From positions 1-6,618 of the forward strand of contig CAIJTL010001033.1 in the NCBI GenBank assembly GCA_903823545.1: DNA of 6,618 bases, read 5' to 3'. How positions within the stretch are numbered: the first letter of the stretch is position 1; every line of letters begins with the position of its first letter. The translations under genes and the position numbers were made by a program. Below are positions 1 through 5,594 of the stretch, piece by piece. The notes under the pieces were generated by a model. That model had not been told where the DNA came from and did no database searches. It worked only from the letters and a program-made list of their open reading frames with translations. Origin of the DNA: an uncultured Planctomycetaceae bacterium. GTDB lineage: Bacteria > Planctomycetota > Planctomycetia > Planctomycetales > Planctomycetaceae.

Positions 1-90
1 ATTGATGAGTCGCTTCTTCGCGAGTTGATCATCGAAGCGTGGCGACTGACGGCTCCGGCACGGCTCGTGAAAGAGTTTGGCGATGGATGA
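1..90 (+). CDS. 3' end of a rightward gene, possibly MmcQ/YjbR-like
   Basis: Frame 1 is open from the window edge to a TGA at 88-90 and gives 29 C-terminal residues, including LLRELIIEAWRLTAPARLV. The pattern of an acidic-leucine helix, then E-x-W/Y-R-L-x-A-P-x-R-L-V near the very C-terminus, resembles the end of MmcQ/YjbR-family small proteins, whose last helix often reads like 'eSYRLVAPKRLV'. That match is from memory of the family and rests on few residues. The stop lies six bases from the stop of the convergent trmB gene, so the two genes meet tail to tail with no room for a separate terminator. The start and main domain are outside the window, so the function is unresolved. Confidence 0.5.
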   Translation: MDESLLRELIIEAWRLTAPARLVKEFGDG

Positions 91-96
91 CTCATC

Positions 97-903
97 TCAC
101 GACCGCGATTCGATCTCGTCCAACTGGCGCAGTCGGCGGTCGGCGTTGAATGTTGGTGGCGGGAGCGCGTTGGCGAGTTGAATGGCATCATCAACGCTGA
201 GGTCGTCGCGACGATGGGCGGTTGCTCGGAAGATGGGGAGGCCGTGTCGGCGGGCGATGATTTCACGGCGTGTGCGGCCTTTCGGCGTTTCGGGCCAAGG
301 GCCGTCGAGCTCTTTCAGGTCAAAGAAGAACGGCACGATTTTTTTGATATAACGCCAGTAGCTCGGATTGTCGGTCTGCAACAAGAGTTTTCCACCCGGT
401 GCGAGCGAGCGATGAGCGAGCGTCAAAAATTCCGGCGTGATAAGGCGACGATCGATTTTCGATGCTTCGTAGTACGGCTGCGGATGATAGATGTGAATCT
501 CCGTGACTGATCCTGCCGGAACGTGTTCGGCGAGCAATTCGCGTCCGCCGATGACTGCAAAGCGAGTGTTGCTCAAGCCGCGCTGATTGCCTCGACGAGT
601 AGCATAGCGAATCACGACCGGAAGGATGTCGATTCCTAAGTGGTCGAACTCCGGACGAGCGATCGCACAACTCAACGTTGAACGCCCGTTGCCACAGCCG
701 ATGTCGATCACAATCGGCGCGTTCCTGCCGAACAGTTCGGACCAATCCCAAAGACCTGGCGGAAGTTTCTTCAGTGCGGTTTTTGCCCACCGTTCGGGAG
801 GCAAAATCTTTCCGGGAATCGGCACGCCGAATTCACGTTCGATTTCGCCCACCTGCGGCGGCTGTTTTGATTTTGCCAAGTTGGGTTTGCGAGCTTGTGC
901 CAT
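97..903 (-). CDS. trmB: tRNA (guanine-N7-)-methyltransferase TrmB
   Basis: The predicted cytoplasmic enzyme transfers a methyl group from S-adenosylmethionine to N7 of guanosine 46 in the tRNA variable loop. It has 268 residues. A Rossmann methyltransferase core starts with motif I, VIDIGCGNGR (65-74), followed by GIDI (90-93) for cofactor ribose binding. The TrmB signature region follows: IHIYHPQPYYEASK (136-149), RRLITPEFL (152-160) and PGGKLLLQTDNP (170-181). The TPKGRTRRE segment (207-215) lies where TrmB proteins carry their conserved T-x-x-E substrate motif. Canonical TrmB has a PDPWPKKRH motif; here it reads HPQPYYEAS, keeping the two prolines and the following RRL but losing the Asp and Trp. 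About 50 residues precede the core, so the protein is longer than the usual 200-240. The ATG at 903 has only a distant GGAG (about 14 bases upstream) as a possible ribosome site. It is divergent from truD, another tRNA-modification gene. Confidence 0.9.
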   Translation of the reverse strand: MAQARKPNLAKSKQPPQVGEIEREFGVPIPGKILPPERWAKTALKKLPPGLWDWSELFGRNAPIVIDIGCGNGRSTLSCAIARPEFDHLGIDILPVVIRYATRRGNQRGLSNTRFAVIGGRELLAEHVPAGSVTEIHIYHPQPYYEASKIDRRLITPEFLTLAHRSLAPGGKLLLQTDNPSYWRYIKKIVPFFFDLKELDGPWPETPKGRTRREIIARRHGLPIFRATAHRRDDLSVDDAIQLANALPPPTFNADRRLRQLDEIESRS

Positions 904-917
904 GTCTGTTCTGTGAA

Positions 918-993
918 CTCCGTGTTATCCGTGTCCCATAACCTTCAATTCCGCAGCGATGGATTGGACACGGAACACGCTGACCACACGGAG
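918..993. repeat. Inverted and iterated ACACGG motifs in the trmB-truD intergenic region
   Basis: Two 8-base blocks on the left, CTCCGTGT (918-925) and CCGTGTCC (929-936), are matched perfectly in inverted orientation by GGACACGG (966-973) and ACACGGAG (986-993). The inter-block spacing differs: 3 bases on the left and 12 on the right. The repeated core is ACACGG(A), present four times if both strands are counted. The array begins 15 bases upstream of the trmB start, so it lies in the trmB leader or promoter region. It could form a cruciform or branched hairpin, act as an operator, or be a dispersed intergenic repeat; the sequence alone does not decide. Confidence 0.5.
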
Positions 994-1032
994 AGATTTC
1001 AACGCCACTTGGTCGAGTCATTCGACACGCGC

Positions 1033-1074
1033 GGGGTGCGGCAAGATAATCCCCGGCCGACCTGACCGCACCCC
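1033..1074 (+). promoter_or_regulatory. 9-bp inverted repeat abutting the truD start codon
   Basis: GGGGTGCGG (1033-1041) and CCGCACCCC (1066-1074) are perfect reverse complements separated by 24 bases. The right arm ends at the base directly before the proposed truD ATG (1075). The GC-rich stem would occupy the space where a ribosome site is expected, and no Shine-Dalgarno motif is visible there. It could limit ribosome entry to truD or form the end of a transcript leader. No run of T follows, so it is not a classical terminator. A role is inferred, not shown. Confidence 0.4.
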
Positions 1075-2277
1075 ATGAGAAACCTGATGAAGCTCAAATG
1101 TTTGCCGGAAGATTTTCAAGTCGTCGAACTGACCGATCGTTGGCCGAATGGTCGAGGACCGTTTGCGCTCTATCGGCTGATTAAGCGAACGCTCGGTACT
1201 CCCGAAGCGATCGATGCGGCATTGCATCGTTGGAATTTATCGCGTTCTCAAGTGAGCTACGGTGGGCTCAAAGATAAGCATGCCGTCACGGAGCAATACG
1301 TCACCATCAGAAACGGCCCACGACGCGACCTCGTCCAAACGAACGTTGAATTTCAATACCTCGGCAACACCGATCATCCTTTCGAGCCGACCGACATCGC
1401 CGGGAACCGCTTCATCCTGGTGATGCGAGACATGACTGAGGCTGCCGCTCGTCGGGCCGAACGGACTCTGCAACAGGTCGAAGTCGACGGGGTTCCGAAT
1501 TATTTTGATGACCAACGATTCGGTTCGCTGGGCGAATCCCGTGAATTCATCGCCGCTCCGTGGTGCCGAGGTGATTACGAACGAGCATTATGGCTGGGAT
1601 TGGCCGAAGCGAATGAGCATGACCGCCCTGACGATCGACACGAAAAAGAATTGATTCGGGAACAGTGGGGCGATTGGATTGCTCTTAAGGCGGCATTACC
1701 AAAGTGCAGTCGGCGAAGCATCGTCACTTACTTGTGCGATCACCCGACGGATTTTCGCCGCGCGTTAGCACTGATGCGAATCGATCTGCGAGGCATGTGG
1801 CTATCGGCGTTTCAAAGTGCCGTGTGGAATCGGCTGCTCGCAGAGTCCTTGCAAGACGTTTGCCGCCCAGAGCAGCTTTTCGTTGTCGACTTCGGCGAAC
1901 GTCCCGCACCATTCTACTTGGCTCTCGATGAATCACAGCGTCGTGAACTCATCAATCTAGATCTGCCGCTCCCGTCTGGCCGACTGAAGTTGCAGTCGGG
2001 ACCGCTTTACGATCGCCTGCATCGAGTGCTTGCCGAGTTCGGTCTACTACCACGAGAGATGCGAGTCAAATATCCGCGCGACAGTTTCTTCTCGAAAGGG
2101 GACCGAGCGGCAGTCTATGTTCCGGCCCAGTTGGAATATCAAACCGAACCGGACGAGGTGTATGTCGGTCGCCAAAAACTGACGCTCGCGTTCGACCTTC
2201 CACGTGGTTCTTACGCGACAATTCTGATCAAACGACTGAGCGAGGTTGCAGGACAAGGTGCTGATGATGGCCATTGA
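1075..2277 (+). CDS. truD: tRNA pseudouridine(13) synthase TruD
   Basis: This cytoplasmic enzyme isomerises uridine 13 of certain tRNAs (tRNA-Glu in E. coli) to pseudouridine. The 400-residue product opens with the family's PEDF element (11-14). The catalytic motif is GGLKDKHAVTEQYVT (63-77), with D67 the expected nucleophilic aspartate. VPNYFDDQRFGS (140-151) matches the conserved NYFG-x-QRFG block. The TRUD insertion-domain core follows as LSAFQSAVWNRLL (243-255), and the closing LPRGSYAT (375-382) matches the family's C-terminal LP-x-GSYAT. At 400 residues it is longer than E. coli TruD (about 350). An in-frame TGA at 1063-1065 limits the start to ATG 1075 or ATG 1087 (residue 5). Neither has a clear ribosome site, and a 9-bp inverted repeat abuts the first. 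The last 14 bases overlap the Rpn-family gene, so the two are probably co-transcribed. Confidence 0.93.
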   Translation: MRNLMKLKCLPEDFQVVELTDRWPNGRGPFALYRLIKRTLGTPEAIDAALHRWNLSRSQVSYGGLKDKHAVTEQYVTIRNGPRRDLVQTNVEFQYLGNTDHPFEPTDIAGNRFILVMRDMTEAAARRAERTLQQVEVDGVPNYFDDQRFGSLGESREFIAAPWCRGDYERALWLGLAEANEHDRPDDRHEKELIREQWGDWIALKAALPKCSRRSIVTYLCDHPTDFRRALALMRIDLRGMWLSAFQSAVWNRLLAESLQDVCRPEQLFVVDFGERPAPFYLALDESQRRELINLDLPLPSGRLKLQSGPLYDRLHRVLAEFGLLPREMRVKYPRDSFFSKGDRAAVYVPAQLEYQTEPDEVYVGRQKLTLAFDLPRGSYATILIKRLSEVAGQGADDGH

Positions 2278-3181
2278 CCACGATCACATCTTCAAGCAAC
2301 TGGTCGAGGCGTTCTTTCGCGAATTCCTGGAGCTGTTTTGTCCGGTAGAAGCGGCGCAGATTGATTTTCGTCATATCGAGTTTCTGCGAGAGGAACTCTT
2401 TACCGAAGTGCGAGGAGGTCGGCGAAAACGTCTGGACCTCGTCGCGAAAGTCCGAATGAAGAGCGGTGGCGAGCGATTTATCCTCGTCCACTTCGAGTTT
2501 GAAGCCTCACGCAAAGATCAGGATTTTCCTCGGAGAATGTACGAGTACTTTTCGCAGTTGTTTTTGCGACACGGGTTGCCGGTCGTTCCGATCGCGGTCT
2601 TCAGCGATGAGGCTGAATGGGCGGAGCCAGTCCCGGATTTCTTTGAGTTCAAACTCTCACCGCGCAGCGGCGTTCGGTTCGACTTCCATTTAATCAAGCT
2701 GAGCCAACTGGACTACGGGCGTTTCCTAAAGTCCAATAATCCGCTCGCCTTCGCGCTGATGGCGAAGATGAAATACACTCGCCGTGAGCGAGTACGACTG
2801 AAAGCGGACTTCCTCCGTTTGATTCTACGAGCCGGTATCGACTCCGCTCGCCAAAGCTTGCTGGTCGATTTCGTAGAAACCTACATGCCACTGGCGACTA
2901 GCGAACAATCCCAGTTCACCCAATTGATCCAAGTCGACGAAACCTATCGAGAGGTTAAAGAAATGGTGACAGTCTATGAAAAAGCTGGAATCAAAAAGGG
3001 ACGGCAAGAGGGACGCGAAGAAGGCAAGCTAGAAGCATTGCTGCTCCTCATGGAGAATCGTTTCTCGAAATTGCCGGTGAATATTCGTCGCAAAGTCGAG
3101 CGAATTCGTTCTAGCCAACGTATCAACGAATTGTTGCTAGCCGTGATAAACGCCAAGTCGTTATCCGAACTTGATCTGTGA
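2264..3181 (+). CDS. Rpn-family PD-(D/E)XK nuclease / transposase-like protein (candidate RpnL toxin)
   Basis: The 305-residue product belongs to the recombination-promoting nuclease (Rpn) / PDDEXK-type transposase-like group. After DHDHIFKQL (5-13), typical of the family N-terminus, come the expected catalytic elements: the Asp of RLDLVAKV (D58) and the strand VHFEFEASRK (75-84) carrying E78 and E80. RRMYEYFSQLF (90-100) and VVPIAVFSDE (107-116) follow, both characteristic of the family. The region from about 244 is a charged helix, KKGRQEGREEGK (244-255), leading to a leucine-rich tail. Rpn proteins are Mg-dependent DNases that promote RecA-independent recombination in E. coli, and several act as anti-phage toxins. 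ATG 2264 is chosen over TTG 2246 and ATG 2267 because AAGG sits 5 bases and AGGA 10 bases upstream. The start lies inside truD in the +1 frame, suggesting translational coupling. An internal start encoding the C-terminal domain is annotated separately. Confidence 0.88.
   Translation: MMAIDHDHIFKQLVEAFFREFLELFCPVEAAQIDFRHIEFLREELFTEVRGGRRKRLDLVAKVRMKSGGERFILVHFEFEASRKDQDFPRRMYEYFSQLFLRHGLPVVPIAVFSDEAEWAEPVPDFFEFKLSPRSGVRFDFHLIKLSQLDYGRFLKSNNPLAFALMAKMKYTRRERVRLKADFLRLILRAGIDSARQSLLVDFVETYMPLATSEQSQFTQLIQVDETYREVKEMVTVYEKAGIKKGRQEGREEGKLEALLLLMENRFSKLPVNIRRKVERIRSSQRINELLLAVINAKSLSELDL
2951..2954 (+). promoter_or_regulatory. Internal ribosome binding site in the Rpn gene
   Basis: GAGG lies 8 bases before an in-frame ATG at 2963, inside the Rpn reading frame. 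This is one of the best-placed Shine-Dalgarno matches in the window; most annotated starts here, including those of truD, moxR and the 4545 gene, have none. It decides the candidate start of the short C-terminal protein. Because it also encodes part of the full-length protein (R-E-V), a chance match cannot be excluded. Confidence 0.45.
2963..3181 (+). CDS. Candidate intragenic small protein, C-terminal domain of Rpn (RpnS-like antitoxin)
   Basis: This reading frame is nested in, and in frame with, the Rpn gene, and would yield its last 72 residues from ATG 2963 (MVTVYEKAG...). The start has a GAGG at 8 bases. The product lacks every catalytic residue. It comprises a charged helix with three tandem four-residue units G-(R/K)-x-E, then a segment NRFSKLP-x-N (from about residue 32) and amphipathic helices ending SLSELDL. 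In studied Rpn systems the C-terminal domain is translated separately and blocks the toxic full-length nuclease; its dimerisation helix carries four-residue repeats that vary in number between strains. The layout seen here fits that model closely. Separate translation in this organism is inferred; the alternative is simply a C-terminal domain of the long protein. Confidence 0.45.
   Translation: MVTVYEKAGIKKGRQEGREEGKLEALLLLMENRFSKLPVNIRRKVERIRSSQRINELLLAVINAKSLSELDL
2999..3034 (+). repeat. Three tandem 12-base units encoding G-(R/K)-x-E
   Basis: The units are GGACGGCAAGAG (2999-3010), GGACGCGAAGAA (3011-3022) and GGCAAGCTAGAA (3023-3034), encoding GRQE, GREE and GKLE. The first two match at 9 of 12 bases; the third is more diverged. 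They lie in the predicted helix of the Rpn C-terminal domain, where variable numbers of four-residue repeats are known in other Rpn proteins. Confidence 0.6.
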
Positions 3182-3250
3182 TGTCGTTGTCTTGAATGAT
3201 TGACCTGTTGGTTGATCAAAAATGTTTCAGCACCGCACGGCAGACACGCC

Positions 3251-4291
<1,041 letters not shown>

Positions 4292-4301
4292 GTGACCTAT
4301 T

Positions 4302-4472
4302 CCCTGGAGTGCTCCGGCTCGACGGAGCCCTCAGATCATTTGGAAAAGCGAACTCCAAACTCCAGAAACCGTCGCTACGAACAATGAATGTTCTGACGAT
4401 GACTTTCGGGAACGATCGACATCGTCATTCCCAAATGATCTGAGGGTTCCGTCGAGCCACCGCACTCCAGGG
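4302..4472. repeat. Long imperfect palindrome with 44/45-base arms downstream of moxR
   Basis: The left arm (4302-4345) and right arm (4428-4472) are inverted copies, identical at 40 of 44 aligned positions with one single-base gap. Perfect blocks are CCCTGGAGTGC, GGCTCGACGGA and CCCTCAGATCATTTGG; a three-base internal mismatch (TCC opposite ACC) and one G-T wobble interrupt them. The 82-base centre holds a smaller hairpin, TGACGATG (4394-4401) with CATCGTCA (4420-4427), directly inside the right arm, and a tandem AACTCCA pair (4351-4364). The left arm alone can fold as GCTCCG/CGGAGC (4311-4316, 4323-4328). It begins 10 bases after the moxR stop. No flanking target duplication and no T-run are visible. 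It may be a non-autonomous mobile element or dispersed palindromic repeat, and as RNA could end or stabilise the moxR transcript. Confidence 0.75.
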
Positions 4473-4484
4473 CTTTGCCGCGCT

Positions 4485-4543
4485 AGAGGTCTCTGATAGC
4501 TTGCTGCCGCTCGCGATCAGTCAAACCTCTCTCAGAGACCTCT
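4485..4543 (+). promoter_or_regulatory. Perfect 12-bp inverted repeat ending one base before the start codon at 4545
   Basis: AGAGGTCTCTGA (4485-4496) and TCAGAGACCTCT (4532-4543) are exact reverse complements with 35 bases between them. If transcribed, the stem would cover the whole region where the ribosome site of the downstream exported protein should lie, and no Shine-Dalgarno motif is present there. A competing shorter pairing exists: CTGAT (4493-4497) with ATCAG (4516-4520), which shares bases with the left arm. The right arm also sits in a direct repeat of ACCTCTC (4525-4531 and 4538-4544). It could be a translational control hairpin or a binding site for a dimeric regulator. Confidence 0.5.
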
Positions 4544-4544
4544 C

Positions 4545-5585
4545 ATGCGCTGTCGCTTAACTTTGCTGGTGGCCCTTCTTGCGGTGATGCTGTTGGCTCA
4601 GCCCGCGTTCGCGGTCAAGAAGAAGAAAGACCCGAAGACATTTGCGGCTGTGGGACGAGCGTTGGATTTCTTGGCTCGCGAGCAACGGCGGCAAGGCTAT
4701 TGGGAAGCAAACCAAGGTCAGTACCGAGTCGCAATGACCGCTTTGTCCGGTAACGCGTTGCTCGCGGAAGGTTCGACAACAACCCGTGGCAAGTATGCAA
4801 AGAACATTCGCTTGGCGGTCGACTACCTCATGGAGATGGCTCAGCCGTCAGGACTGATCGGCTTCAAAGACGATTTTCATTACACCTACGGCCACGGCTT
4901 TTCGATGCTGTTTTTGTCGCAGGTTTACGGTGAAGAGGAAGACAACGAACGCCGAGCTGATCTGAAGCGAGTGTTGATCAAAGCCGTCGAGTTCTCAGCG
5001 CTCGCTCAGACAGAACGAGGTGGCTGGGGGTACGTCTCGGCGAAGGATCAGCCGAACTTCGATGAGGGCTCAACCTGCATCACTCAGGTGCAGGGACTGC
5101 GAGCTTGTCGAAACGCGGGAATTCCCGTTCCTAAAGAGATCATCGAGAAGGCCAAGAAATACATCCAAGACTGCACGACACCCGAAGGAGGCGTGCAATA
5201 CAGCATTCGAGGAGGCGGGCCGCGACCTCCGATTACCGCTGCGGCCGTCGCCGCGATGTTCAACGCCGGTGAATACGGCGAGTCCGAGAACGTCAAAAAG
5301 ATGATGGAGTTTTGCAAACAAAACATCTGGCCGGGAAAGACCAGTTCCAACCAGCAACTGTTCGGCAATTGGCACTACGCCCACTACTACTACGCCCAAG
5401 TCGTTTATCGCCTCGGAGACGACGAGTGGAATAAGTACCTCGCCGACATTGGCAAAGAGATTCTCAGCAAGCAAACCGCCAACGGTTCTTGGAAAGAGGG
5501 GCATATCGGCGACGTCTACACGACTGCCATGAATGCCACGATCTTGCAGCTTGATAATGGGTATTTGCCAATTTATCAGAGATAA
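4545..5585 (+). CDS. Exported squalene-cyclase/prenyltransferase-repeat (alpha/alpha toroid) protein
   Basis: The 346-residue protein starts with a Sec-type signal peptide: R2 and R4, hydrophobic core LTLLVALLAVMLLA (5-18), and AFA (21-23) as the likely cleavage site, followed by KKKK. The mature part shows repeated helical-hairpin units with glycine-aromatic turns: GYW (51-53), GGWGY (159-163), GGVQY (215-219) and GSW (314-316). These spacings suit the roughly 50-residue repeats of the terpenoid-cyclase/prenyltransferase toroid fold. Other notable parts are YTYGHGFSMLFLSQVYGE (113-130) and the C-terminal GYLPIYQR, common in planctomycete homologues. The DXDD acid motif of squalene-hopene cyclases is absent, so cyclase activity is unlikely; a binding or scaffold role outside the cytoplasm is inferred. 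The ATG is fixed by the signal peptide, but has no ribosome site and a 12-bp inverted repeat directly upstream. A DUF1501 gene follows after 9 bases, suggesting an operon. Confidence 0.88.
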   Translation: MRCRLTLLVALLAVMLLAQPAFAVKKKKDPKTFAAVGRALDFLAREQRRQGYWEANQGQYRVAMTALSGNALLAEGSTTTRGKYAKNIRLAVDYLMEMAQPSGLIGFKDDFHYTYGHGFSMLFLSQVYGEEEDNERRADLKRVLIKAVEFSALAQTERGGWGYVSAKDQPNFDEGSTCITQVQGLRACRNAGIPVPKEIIEKAKKYIQDCTTPEGGVQYSIRGGGPRPPITAAAVAAMFNAGEYGESENVKKMMEFCKQNIWPGKTSSNQQLFGNWHYAHYYYAQVVYRLGDDEWNKYLADIGKEILSKQTANGSWKEGHIGDVYTTAMNATILQLDNGYLPIYQR

Positions 5586-5588
5586 GGA
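5584..5588 (+). promoter_or_regulatory. Ribosome binding site of the DUF1501 gene overlapping the upstream stop
   Basis: AAGGA begins within the TAA stop of the repeat-protein gene and lies 6 bases before ATG 5595. The overlap of stop codon and ribosome site supports translational coupling of the two genes and fixes the DUF1501 start. Confidence 0.7.
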
Positions 5589-5594
5589 CTCGCC

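Noticed and set aside
2246..2263. TTG at 2246 as the start of the Rpn gene
   Set aside because: GAGG lies directly against this codon, too close to serve it, whereas ATG 2264 has AAGG and AGGA at usable distances, and the family N-terminus begins near DHDHIFKQL.
2924..2950. Possible internal promoter (TTGATC and TATCGA) ahead of the short Rpn product
   Set aside because: The spacer is only 15 bases and the -10 match is poor; random coding sequence gives such matches often.
4302..4472. The palindrome as a classical Rho-independent terminator
   Set aside because: The arms are 44-45 bases with an 82-base centre, and no T-run follows either end. It may still influence transcript ends, so it is annotated as a repeat.
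4302..4472. A full insertion sequence or transposase remnant
   Set aside because: No coding segment fits between the arms and no target-site duplication is visible at the borders (T on the left, C on the right).
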